Source of the DNA: Anaerolineales bacterium UBA5069
Lineage (GTDB): Bacteria; Chloroflexota; Anaerolineae; Caldilineales; Caldilineaceae
Length of the DNA: 16,707 nucleotides
Direction of reading: 5' to 3'
Assembly (NCBI GenBank): GCA_002415895.1
Contig: DIAV01000110.1
Span: forward strand, 1-16,707
A program made the position numbers and the translations under genes. The notes under the pieces are model-generated. The model was not told the origin of the DNA and ran no database searches. It was given only the letters and a program-made list of their open reading frames with translations. Positions 1 to 6,775 of the stretch are shown piece by piece. How positions within the stretch are numbered: the first letter of the stretch is position 1; each line of letters begins with the position of its first letter.

Positions 1-390
<390 letters not shown>

Positions 391-499
391 GGGCTGCATC
401 GCCTTCGTGCGCGGCCACTTGAGCCGCGGTGGCGCCCGCCGCGCTGCGCACACAGCAAAGCGCGCCGCAGGAGTGCGATCTTCCCGCTGGGCACTGAAT

Positions 500-528
500 T
501 TGCACTGTGCGAACGGATGCGCTACAAT
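500..528 (+). promoter_or_regulatory. sigma70-type promoter of rpmG
   Basis: A -35 box TTGCAC (500-505) and a -10 box TACAAT (523-528) are separated by exactly 17 nt. Transcription would start near 535, giving a leader of about 43 nt before the rpmG ATG. It is the best-matching promoter in the window. Confidence 0.7.
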
Positions 529-577
529 TCCCGCTTGTTGCGCACCTGTTGAGCGCAACGTTTACAGGGAGTGAATC

Positions 578-739
578 ATGGCAAAAAAGGGACCGCGGCA
601 GTTGGTCAAGCTGCGCAGCACTGAGAGTTCACACATGTACATCTCAGTCAAGAACCGCCGCAACGATCCGAACCGGCTCGAACTCAAGAAGTATGATCCG
701 ACGCTGCGCCGGCACGTAATCTACCGCGAATCAAAGTAG
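578..739 (+). CDS. rpmG: 50S ribosomal protein L33 (bL33), zinc-free type
   Basis: This 53-residue protein begins [18 protein letters not shown] and ends in [10 protein letters not shown]. The basic composition, the [17 protein letters not shown] core and the length are those of bL33, a small protein of the large ribosomal subunit near the E site. It has no cysteine, so it is the 'C-minus' form that lacks the two CxxC zinc-binding motifs. The start is fixed by AGGGAG at 566-571, six nucleotides before the ATG. The gene stands alone between its own promoter (500-528) and a strong terminator (834-866). It is not followed by secE/nusG or rpmB, the usual neighbours in many genomes. It is too short to appear in standard long-ORF lists but is unambiguous. 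Confidence 0.97.
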   Translation: MAKKGPRQLVKLRSTESSHMYISVKNRRNDPNRLELKKYDPTLRRHVIYRESK

Positions 740-833
740 TACGCGAGCATCGCGCCTGGCCTGATGGCCCCATTGCGTGATGACGTTGAGCGGGCCTTCG
801 TGGGCCAAACGCTTTTTGTGTGAACCGAAATCT

Positions 834-866
834 GGCGCAAGGGCGTAACCGCCTTGCGCCTTTTTT
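834..866 (+). terminator. intrinsic terminator of rpmG
   Basis: GGCGCAAGG (834-842) pairs with CCTTGCGCC (852-860) across a 9-nt loop and is followed directly by six T residues (861-866). An alternative fold pairs further into the loop with one bulged G. It lies 95 nt after the rpmG stop, with no gene between. Confidence 0.87.
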
Positions 867-877
867 CGTGCCTGTCA

Positions 878-897
878 CCCTGCGCCACTGCGCAGGG
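878..897. repeat. short perfect hairpin in intergenic DNA
   Basis: CCCTGCGC (878-885) and GCGCAGGG (890-897) form an 8-bp perfect stem with loop CACT. No T-tract follows, so it is not a normal terminator. It sits just beyond the rpmG terminator, in the 246-bp stretch before the next gene, where I see no coding sequence. Function unknown. Confidence 0.35.
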
Positions 898-1056
898 ACA
901 ATTGCCCACTGGCTTGGCCGGCATTGGCAGCATCGACTGGCTCAACGGAACCAGCTGCAAGGTCCTCACGTTGAGAGCCAATGTCCAACATTGACACGTT
1001 GTCGCATCGTACGCAAGCCGTCGGCATGACGCCGAAAGCACATGCGCAACTCGGTG

Positions 1057-1062
1057 TACAAT
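1057..1062 (+). promoter_or_regulatory. possible -10 box for the SH3b surface-protein gene
   Basis: TACAAT at 1057-1062 lies about 50 nt before the chosen start codon, but the -35 region 17 nt upstream (GAAAGC) is poor. A TTGACA at 991-996 has no matching -10 at the proper distance. Weak evidence. Confidence 0.3.
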
Positions 1063-1112
1063 GGTCTTGTACATCGCCGTCAACATCGGGCACTAGAGAG
1101 AAGAGAGCCTTA

Positions 1113-2846
1113 ATGCGTCAAATGCACATGCTGTTGGCATCCGGCATCTTTGTGTTGATGGCCGCCTCCACGGCCACAGTTGCCTACGCCAATGAAGCGA
1201 CATCAAACGCAATCGAACAAGCAGGTGGCCTGACTGACACGCTCGCGGGGGGGACACCCACCGCCACGCCCAATGCAGCCGCTGCCACCGCCACGGCCCG
1301 GGTGACGCCTGCCACCTCTGCATTGCCAACGGTTACACCGACGGTTGCCGCAAATGCCACGGCTGCACCCAACTTTACTTTGCCCATTACGGTGCCAAAC
1401 GCGCTCACCGGCACGGTTGCAACCACGTTGGCGACAAGCCTCACCGATACGTCGCCGGCCAATGCTGCGCCTGCGCCCGAGGGCGTGGTTGCGGGCACTG
1501 TCATTGCCAATCGCACGGGACTGCTGGTGCGCTTCTTCACCGAAGGCAATACGTACGATCTGGCGGGATTGCGCTCCACCGGGCTGGCGCTGAGCCGCCC
1601 CTCCAACGTGCTCAACCTCTATAATTGCGACGCTGCCAAGGGCGTGAACCAAGCGGGCTGTTTCTGGGATCCCTACCTGCTCCAGCGCGATGGCTTCTAT
1701 GAAATTGTGGCGGGCAGGGACGCCGGTGCGGCACAAAGCCTGATCCTGCGCGAAGCAGGCGCGCCGCCCGAAAACCAGGTGTGGATACAGAATCGCGCTG
1801 GGCGCGATGAGGAAGTTTATTACGGCACGCAAATGCGCAGCGTACCCGAAGGTGCGCTTGAGCAATTCAGCGTTGAAGCGGGAGGCGTAGGCGTCTTTTA
1901 TCTGCGCAGTTGCGTTACGGCGGAGAACGGCGACTCCGTATGCGAATGGTCCTCCCACAGCGCCGAACCGGGCGGTTACTACGCCCTGGTTGATCAAACG
2001 CGCGCCGGTGGCGTCGCCGGTACCACCATCAGCAGCCTTTCACTCCAGGCAGTGCTTGGTGCAGCCGCCCCTACAGCCGAAGGTGCAAGCGTGCCAGCAA
2101 CCGTAGCGAACGCGCCGCAGACAATTTGCAAGCTGGCCGTACCCGCGCTGAACGTGCGCTCTGGGCCAGGCCTTGGCTTTGATATTGTCAAAAAGGTGCG
2201 CAGCACCGAAACCGAAGTCGCCACAATTATCGTCACAGGCCGCACCGCGGCCGGTGACTGGTTGCGCGTGGACGAGACGATTGCCCCCGGCGGCTGGGTA
2301 ATTGCAGGCAGCGAATACCTGCTTTGCGAGGGAGACGCCAATGCGCTGCCCGCAATCGCAGAAAGCGAACTCCCCGCCACACCCACGCCGCTGCCCGTCG
2401 CACTTGCACCCGCCGACGTCAGCGCACCCGCCGACGCAGGCCAATCAACCGACATACCCGCCGTGGGTGATGCTGCGAATGTTGAGGGCGCAGACGTCTC
2501 TGCAACGGCCACCACGACAGCCACCGACAACGGCGCCGTGGTTGCGGCGCCGTTGCCGCCGGGTACCGCAATGCTCACAGTCAACAATGTGTTCGACCGT
2601 GAAATGCGCTTTACGCTCGACCAGCGCTACCGCCTTGAGGCCGGAGCCAGCGAGTTTGACCTGCTGCCTGGTGAATCAGTCAATATTACTGTCTTCGCCG
2701 GACAAATCCCCTTTACGGCCAGCAGCCCGTGGCAAGGGCTCTCCGGCAACCAATCAATCACCGTGGCCGAAGGTGAAACGCGCGGCATCTACCTCGTCTT
2801 CTACTACGATGAAGTGGACGAGAAATGGTACCTTGCCCCAAGCTAA
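1113..2846 (+). CDS. secreted SH3b-domain surface protein with Thr/Ala/Pro-rich linkers
   Basis: The 577-residue protein starts MRQMHMLLASGIFVLMAAST, a signal peptide with a likely AYA|NE cleavage after residue 26. A purine-rich GAGAAGAGAG stretch lies just before ATG 1113. The same frame stays open upstream to an ATG at 981, but that would bury the signal peptide. Residues 45-123 form a low-complexity Thr/Ala/Pro linker. Residues 124-315 are an unrecognised globular region with repeated cysteines (172, 183, 267, 277). Residues 338-406 match a bacterial SH3 domain (LNVRSGPGLGFDIVKKV, GDWLRV, GGWV). A second Pro/Ala/Thr linker covers 418-484. Residues 485-577 form a beta-rich terminal domain ending in KWYLAPS. 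SH3b domains commonly bind cell-wall peptides or other envelope ligands, so I infer an extracellular envelope role. No catalytic motif is visible. It ends just before a strong palindromic terminator. Confidence 0.85.
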   Translation: MRQMHMLLASGIFVLMAASTATVAYANEATSNAIEQAGGLTDTLAGGTPTATPNAAAATATARVTPATSALPTVTPTVAANATAAPNFTLPITVPNALTGTVATTLATSLTDTSPANAAPAPEGVVAGTVIANRTGLLVRFFTEGNTYDLAGLRSTGLALSRPSNVLNLYNCDAAKGVNQAGCFWDPYLLQRDGFYEIVAGRDAGAAQSLILREAGAPPENQVWIQNRAGRDEEVYYGTQMRSVPEGALEQFSVEAGGVGVFYLRSCVTAENGDSVCEWSSHSAEPGGYYALVDQTRAGGVAGTTISSLSLQAVLGAAAPTAEGASVPATVANAPQTICKLAVPALNVRSGPGLGFDIVKKVRSTETEVATIIVTGRTAAGDWLRVDETIAPGGWVIAGSEYLLCEGDANALPAIAESELPATPTPLPVALAPADVSAPADAGQSTDIPAVGDAANVEGADVSATATTTATDNGAVVAAPLPPGTAMLTVNNVFDREMRFTLDQRYRLEAGASEFDLLPGESVNITVFAGQIPFTASSPWQGLSGNQSITVAEGETRGIYLVFYYDEVDEKWYLAPS

Positions 2847-2885
2847 CGCGGCGTGACTAATCCAGCATAATCGCGGGCAAATCAA

Positions 2886-2919
2886 AACGGGTGGGGAGGC
2901 CATGGCCTCCCCACCCGTT
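2886..2919. terminator. perfect 34-nt palindrome, probable bidirectional terminator
   Basis: The palindrome centres on 2902/2903, with arms AACGGGTGGGGAGGCCA and its complement, all 17 positions paired. It lies between two convergent genes (stops at 2846 plus and 2981 minus). The flanks are A-rich on the left (AAATCAAAA), giving a short U-run for minus-strand transcripts. On the right the T-tract (TTACTTATC) is weak. Confidence 0.72.
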
Positions 2920-2980
2920 ACTTATCAGTTGCACAGCAGCAATTTCTATGCGACCGGTCTGTGCAAAACAGAAGTGCGCG

Positions 2981-3385
2981 TCACGACCGCAGCTTGCGCC
3001 ACACAACACCCAGGCAGCCAATCAAAAAGAGCGGTGTGTAGATCTGAAAAATACGGTCGGCCAGCCAGCGGGGCAGGAAGAGGTCTGTCACAGAGCCACG
3101 CGCTGCGCCCAAACGCTCGGTCCAAATGCGTAGCGGGCACTGCATCTGATTGAAGAAGAGCACGACCCCTTCAAGCACAATCACAACGATGGCGGCCACG
3201 GTCCATTTGTGAATGCGGTTGCGAATCGCGCCATAGAGCACCGCAAAGACGCAGAGCGACTCGAAGAAATAGATGAACGTGTGCAGGGCCTTGAGTGCGA
3301 CAATGGCGAGTGTGCGCCATATGCCATCGTCACCGGGCAGCGGCTCAGGTCCAGAGGGCGTGGGCATGCCCGTATCAGCGCCCAT
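2981..3385 (-). CDS. small predicted membrane protein with three transmembrane helices
   Basis: The 134-residue protein has a short Pro-rich N-terminus (1-20) and three hydrophobic segments at about 26-52, 62-79 and 112-129. Between helices 2 and 3 lies a conserved-looking stretch with QMQCPLRIWTERLG and GSVTDLFLPRWLA. I recall similar CPLxxx...GSVTD.FLP blocks in uncharacterised small integral membrane proteins (DUF2784-like in general style), but I cannot assign a family firmly. The start is fixed by a TGATG overlap with the stop of the upstream lipoprotein gene (3383-3387), so the two are probably translationally coupled and may work together at the membrane. The function is unknown. It ends 60 bp before the shared palindromic terminator. 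Confidence 0.75.
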   Translation of the reverse strand: MGADTGMPTPSGPEPLPGDDGIWRTLAIVALKALHTFIYFFESLCVFAVLYGAIRNRIHKWTVAAIVVIVLEGVVLFFNQMQCPLRIWTERLGAARGSVTDLFLPRWLADRIFQIYTPLFLIGCLGVVWRKLRS

Positions 3386-4197
3386 CAGGGCAGCGCGCCT
3401 GTCTGCTTGTAGCGCACGTAGAGTTCGCGTGTTGCCTCATCTGCAGATAGGACAAATTGCGCGGCGGGACCGGCAGGCGCGCCCGCCGCATCAACCAGTT
3501 GCACATCCCACGTACCGGCCTGGGCCTCGACAAAGAGTACATCGAAATTGGCAAAGCGTGTATAGGGGCCGGGGGCGTCAAAGGTTGCGCCGGGCAGCCC
3601 CTCGGCCGATATTTCATCCACCACCAGCGGCGCGCCATTGTGCGTTACCTGCAGCGAGTAATCGCCAAGGCCCAGGGCTGCCGGCGAGTAAACGTACATC
3701 CACACGCGCACCACATTGGGCGCGAGCGCCGCTGTGGGAAACTTCTCGGCGGCCTCCAGCGCGAAGGCATAATTGGGCGTTGCAGTAGGAACGGGTGTCG
3801 GCGTTTCAGTGGGCGGCACCGTGGGCAGAGGTGTTGGCGTTTCGGTAGGCGGCACTGTGGGCAGCGGCGTCGGCGGCTCGGGTGTAGGTGGCACGAGGGT
3901 AGGCGGCGGGGTGTCCGTGACAACAGGCTGCGGCGCGGCCTCAACCGGCGCGGCGACAGGCGGCGCAGGCTGTGCGGCATCCGGTGCGGCTTGTGGAATC
4001 TCAACGAGCGGCTGCGCCAGCGCTGGGTCGGGTGGAGCACCTACCGTCGGTGTCCATGTGGGGACAGGGGTGCGCGTCACGCGCCCGCCGGCGTCCCCGC
4101 AACCGGCCAACATCAGGATAGCCACCAGCGCGCAGGCAAATGGCAGGGCCGTACGTCTGCACCGATGCACGGTGATGAGGTGAGTGGGCGTCAACAT
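3385..4197 (-). CDS. Thr/Pro-rich lipoprotein, unknown function
   Basis: Read from the ATG at 4197, the protein has 270 residues. The N-terminus has a basic stretch (HRCRR), a hydrophobic core and a lipobox LAGC with the lipidated Cys at residue 33. Residues about 40-142 are a Pro/Thr-rich stalk that includes a 12-residue tandem repeat (PTPLPTVPPTET). Residues 143-270 form a globular domain with beta-type sequence (VRVWMYVYSP, GDYSLQVTHNG, AGTWDVQLVD), perhaps an immunoglobulin-like fold; I cannot name it. In-frame starts exist at 4245 and 4284, but a good promoter (4244-4272) overlaps the former, so transcription should begin downstream and 4197 is preferred. No strong ribosome binding site is visible. 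The stop overlaps the next gene by TGATG. Likely anchored outside the membrane. Confidence 0.8.
   Translation of the reverse strand: MLTPTHLITVHRCRRTALPFACALVAILMLAGCGDAGGRVTRTPVPTWTPTVGAPPDPALAQPLVEIPQAAPDAAQPAPPVAAPVEAAPQPVVTDTPPPTLVPPTPEPPTPLPTVPPTETPTPLPTVPPTETPTPVPTATPNYAFALEAAEKFPTAALAPNVVRVWMYVYSPAALGLGDYSLQVTHNGAPLVVDEISAEGLPGATFDAPGPYTRFANFDVLFVEAQAGTWDVQLVDAAGAPAGPAAQFVLSADEATRELYVRYKQTGALP
3794..3864 (-). repeat. 36-nt tandem repeat within the lipoprotein stalk
   Basis: Two imperfect copies of a 36-nt unit (3794-3828 and 3830-3864) encode PTPLPTVPPTET twice. Differences are mostly at third codon positions (cggcg/tggcg, cag/cgg, gtggg/gtagg), so selection on the peptide is plausible. 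Repeat number may vary between strains. Confidence 0.75.
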
Positions 4198-4243
4198 GGC
4201 TGCATTCAATCTGCGTCCGGGTCGCAACTCTTGACTGTGCTGC

Positions 4244-4272
4244 ATCGTATCCCAACTACGCAGCCGTGGCAA
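4244..4272 (-). promoter_or_regulatory. promoter of the lipoprotein-membrane protein pair
   Basis: On the minus strand TTGCCA (4272-4267) and TACGAT (4249-4244) are spaced by 17 nt. The predicted start near 4237 leaves a 40-nt leader before the ATG at 4197. This supports separate transcription from glmS, whose stop is 164 nt away. I see no clear terminator for glmS in that gap. Confidence 0.5.
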
Positions 4273-4361
4273 CCCCGTGCACACAAGACAGCCACCTCAC
4301 GCCTGCCCCTCCTCGCCTGACAAGCGGCGCGTGTGCGGCGGCCATCTCGCGCGCATGAACA

Positions 4362-6221
4362 CTATTCGACAGTCACGCTCTTCGCCAGATTGCGCGGCTG
4401 ATCAACATCGCAGCCGCGCCGCAGCGCCATTTCGTAGGCAAAGACCTGGAGTGGGATCACGCATAGAATGGGTAGCAGCCACTCGGGCGCATGGGGCACA
4501 GGCAGAATGGCATCAGCCTTCGCGCGCAAGATTTCATCATCAGCATGTGCCACGGCCAGTACAAGGCCGCCACGCGCCTTCACCTGTTCCACCTGGCTGA
4601 TCATCTTGTCATAGACGCCATCGTGGGGCGCAATCACCATGGTGGGCATTTGCGCGTCAATCAACGCGATCGGCCCGTGCTTCATCTCGCCCGCCGGGTA
4701 GCCCTCGGCATGAATGTAGCTGATCTCCTTGAGCTTGAGCGCCCCCTCGCGCGCGATCGGGTAATGCAGCCCGCGTCCCAGATACATAAAATTGTGATAG
4801 GTGTGAAAGCGCTCGGCCAGATTGCGATAGTGTTGCCCGTGCCATGCGGCGTCGAGCAACTCGCCGGCCAGCCCGGGCAGCGTCGCCAACATGCGGATGT
4901 GTGTACGCATGGCGGTATCGTCCAGCACGCCGCGCTGTTGCCCAAGGTAGAGCGCAAGCAGCAGTTGATCGGTAAGCGAGGCCGTAAAGGCCTTGGTGCT
5001 GGCAACGCCAATTTCCGGCCCGGCCTGCATGAGGATGTGGCCATCCGTCACCCGCTGCGCCTGGCTGCCGATTGCATTCACAATCGCCGCTGTAAACGCG
5101 CCTTTGGCGCGCGCTTCCTCCAGCGCGGCCAGCGTGTCAACTGTTTCGCCGCTTTGCGTCAGCGCCAGCACCATGTGATGAGGCTCAATCAGCGGCTCGC
5201 GATAGCGAAATTCGCTGGCATAATCCACCTCGACGGGCACCTGCGCCAGCCGCTCGATGTAGTGCTTGCCCGCCAGCGCCGCATAGTAGCTTGTGCCACA
5301 CGCGACAATGGTGATGCGCCGCAACGCCTGCGCCTGGCTTGTGTTCAGGTTCAGCGAAGGCAGTTCGACGCGCGCTGCCTCGAAGTCAAGGCGGCTGCGC
5401 AGTGTATCGGTGAGGCTGCGCCCCTGCTCGAAGATTTCCTTCTGCATGAAGTGGCGAAACTCGCCCTTCTCAGCCGCCGTGGGATTCCAGTCAATCGCCA
5501 CCGATGCCTTCTGAATCGGCGCACCCTGCAAATCACAGTATTCAGCACCGGTGCTGCGCACGACCGCAAGCTCCTGCGTTTCAAGGAAGACAAGGTTGCG
5601 CGTGTGGCGCAGAATCGCGGGGATGTCGCTGGCGATGAACATTTCGCCTTCACCCTCGCCAATCACCACGCCGCCGGCATTGCCCAGGCGCGCGGCAATC
5701 ACCATGCCGGGATGCTGCTGGCTCAGCACGACGATCGCGCTGGGCCCCTTGAGTTCACCCAGCGCGGTCCGCACGGCAGCCGCAAGGTCTCCGGCGCTGC
5801 CGTTGTGCAGGTGGCTGTGCACAAGGTGGACAATGACCTCAGTGTCCGTATCACTGCGAAAGTGATAGCCGCGTGCCTGCAACGCTGCGCGCAGTTCAAG
5901 GAAATTCTCAACGATCCCGTTTTGCACTACCACAATCTCGCCATCGGGGCTGCTGTGGGGATGCGCGTTGCGCTGGCTGGGCGCGCCGTGCGTGGCCCAG
6001 CGCGTGTGGCCCACGCCTGCGCGCCCCTGCACAGGGTCTATCTCAACTGTGGTGACTAAGTTGCCCAGTTTGCCTTGCTCGCGCCGCACCTGAATACAGC
6101 CAGCGTCGTCCATGACAGCCAGCCCGGCGGAGTCATAGCCGCGATACTCAAGCTGGCGCAGCCCATTTAGAATGATCGGGGCCGCCTGTTGCGAGCCCAC
6201 ATAGCCAACAATTCCACACAT
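4362..6221 (-). CDS. glmS: glutamine-fructose-6-phosphate aminotransferase (isomerizing)
   Basis: The 619-residue enzyme makes glucosamine-6-phosphate from fructose-6-phosphate and glutamine, the first step toward UDP-GlcNAc and peptidoglycan. The chosen ATG at 6221 gives MCGIVGYVG, placing the N-terminal nucleophile at Cys2; an upstream in-frame ATG at 6260 would bury it. A GGGGGGAG Shine-Dalgarno lies nine nucleotides before the ATG. Residues 2 to about 220 are the class II glutaminase domain (RWATHG 74-79, NGIVEN 101-106). Two SIS sugar-isomerase domains follow, with CGTSYYAA, LTQSGETVDT and ASTKAFT in the first and the EGALKLKEISYIHAEGYPAG region in the second. The tail DQPRNLAKSVTVE is the family's conserved C-terminus. 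The length matches the usual 600-610 residues. The long leader carries a candidate glmS ribozyme, which suggests feedback by glucosamine-6-phosphate on mRNA stability. Confidence 0.98.
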   Translation of the reverse strand: MCGIVGYVGSQQAAPIILNGLRQLEYRGYDSAGLAVMDDAGCIQVRREQGKLGNLVTTVEIDPVQGRAGVGHTRWATHGAPSQRNAHPHSSPDGEIVVVQNGIVENFLELRAALQARGYHFRSDTDTEVIVHLVHSHLHNGSAGDLAAAVRTALGELKGPSAIVVLSQQHPGMVIAARLGNAGGVVIGEGEGEMFIASDIPAILRHTRNLVFLETQELAVVRSTGAEYCDLQGAPIQKASVAIDWNPTAAEKGEFRHFMQKEIFEQGRSLTDTLRSRLDFEAARVELPSLNLNTSQAQALRRITIVACGTSYYAALAGKHYIERLAQVPVEVDYASEFRYREPLIEPHHMVLALTQSGETVDTLAALEEARAKGAFTAAIVNAIGSQAQRVTDGHILMQAGPEIGVASTKAFTASLTDQLLLALYLGQQRGVLDDTAMRTHIRMLATLPGLAGELLDAAWHGQHYRNLAERFHTYHNFMYLGRGLHYPIAREGALKLKEISYIHAEGYPAGEMKHGPIALIDAQMPTMVIAPHDGVYDKMISQVEQVKARGGLVLAVAHADDEILRAKADAILPVPHAPEWLLPILCVIPLQVFAYEMALRRGCDVDQPRNLAKSVTVE

Positions 6222-6356
6222 GATGCACGTCTCCCCCCTGCGTGAAGGCGGCAATGCCATAGCAAACGGCAGCGCGGTTCAGGTTGAACGCGCCGCCGGC
6301 AGCCTTGCAGTGACCGTGCCGCCAAAATGTCGATTGGTGATAGATTGAAATCCACT

Positions 6357-6586
6357 GCGTGCAGCTTTGTCTCGGCGGTTGCCCGCCGTCTTTGCGCCGC
6401 GCGCGTTATCTGGGTAGAGGGGAGATTGGGTGCGGGCCGTGGATATGGCCCGTGGGGCATCCGCTGATCGTTCGATTTTCCGGCGCCAGCACGTGCTGCG
6501 CCGTTAGCCCGGCTGCGTGGCCGGGAACCCCATCCTCGTCACCCGCAGCGCTGCCACACCGGGCAGCCCACTGCGGGCCATGCGCT
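6357..6586 (-). ncRNA. candidate glmS self-cleaving ribozyme (glucosamine-6-phosphate riboswitch) in the glmS leader
   Basis: Read on the minus strand toward glmS, the elements fall in canonical glmS-ribozyme order. A|GCGC has the predicted cleavage between 6586 and 6585, followed by AUGG. P1 is CCCGCAG (6577-6571) with CTGCGGG (6548-6542), extended by GCTGCC/GGCAGC. The core UGACGAGG (6541-6534) follows P1 directly. P2.1 is UGGGG (6532-6528) with CCCCA (6457-6453). Strand AGCGGAUG (6465-6458) can pair with the 5' CGC as P2.2. P3 is CGGGCC (6452-6447) with GGCCCG (6438-6433). P4 is GCGGC (6400-6396) with GCUGC (6365-6361). It has an A-rich internal loop (GCAAAGAC / GAGACAAA) and P4.1 GGCGG-GCAA-CCGCC (6387-6374). 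I compare with the Thermoanaerobacter tengcongensis and Bacillus cereus ribozymes from memory. A 46-nt two-hairpin insertion (6525-6480) lies inside P2.1. Its location 135 nt upstream of glmS, on the same strand, supports the call. Pseudoknot P3.1 was not resolved. Confidence 0.78.
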
Positions 6587-6672
6587 CGTCTCCCATGCGT
6601 TTTCGTCTACACCAGTATGCTCCTTCCAGTTGTATTTGCCACGACGCGTGCGTCTGTTTCTCAACGGCTGGC

Positions 6673-6701
6673 AGTATAGCAGTCACCGCCGCCAATGCAA
6701 A
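6673..6701 (-). promoter_or_regulatory. probable promoter of glmS and its ribozyme leader
   Basis: On the minus strand TTTGCA (6701-6696) and TATACT (6678-6673) are 17 nt apart, and TGC immediately before TATACT forms an extended -10. Transcription would start near 6666, about 80 nt before the predicted ribozyme cleavage site. The 5' fragment 6666-6586 would be released on cleavage. Confidence 0.55.
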
Positions 6702-6730
6702 GTGCCGGCCACTTTGCGTCAAAGCGCAAA
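6697..6730. promoter_or_regulatory. nested palindromes, possible operator between divergent genes
   Basis: GCAAAGTG (6697-6704) and CACTTTGC (6710-6717) are a perfect 8-bp inverted repeat with spacer CCGGC. An adjoining repeat, TTTGCG (6713-6718) with CGCAAA (6725-6730), shares the TTTGC half-site. They overlap the -35 box of the proposed glmS promoter and lie about 40 nt upstream of the proposed -10 for the divergent phosphatase operon. A regulator binding here could act on both; this is inference. Confidence 0.4.
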
Positions 6731-6769
6731 TTGTCGCAAGAGCGCTTCGCTGCCTGCTGGCAATGAGGG

Positions 6770-6775
6770 TATGAT
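6770..6775 (+). promoter_or_regulatory. possible -10 box of the phosphatase-amidase operon
   Basis: TATGAT at 6770-6775 follows GAGGG; the -35 region (about TTCGCT, 6746-6751) is weak. It would give a leader of about 150 nt before the ATG at 6932. I see no other gene in this leader. Confidence 0.35.

Noticed and set aside
740..833. Possible tRNA or other small RNA between rpmG and its terminator
   Set aside because: No cloverleaf, no T-loop GTTCGA-type sequence and no conserved RNA motif could be found; it looks like plain 3' UTR.
1203..1997. 264-codon minus-strand frame within the SH3b surface-protein gene
   Set aside because: Low-complexity Gly/Arg/Cys-rich product arising from the Thr/Ala/Pro-rich linker codons of the real gene.
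3785..3880. Possible CRISPR-like direct repeats
   Set aside because: The two 36-nt units are directly adjacent with no unique spacers and are in frame within a Pro/Thr-rich protein stalk.
3773..4183. Gly/Val-rich plus-strand frame opposite the lipoprotein stalk
   Set aside because: It is the reverse translation of Pro/Thr repeats; the lipobox and signal sequence are on the minus strand.
4491..6059. 522-codon open frame on the plus strand opposite glmS
   Set aside because: It lies entirely antisense to a clear glmS; its protein is rich in His/Arg/Gln with no domain, a usual GC-rich shadow frame.
6222..6680. RNase P RNA, tmRNA, SRP RNA or a cobalamin riboswitch in the glmS leader
   Set aside because: The diagnostic segments of those RNAs that I looked for are absent, whereas the glmS-ribozyme core segments occur in correct order next to glmS.
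6504..6722. 72-codon open frame on the minus strand in the glmS leader
   Set aside because: It overlaps the proposed glmS promoter and the ribozyme core, starts upstream of the likely transcription start and shows no protein-family sequence.
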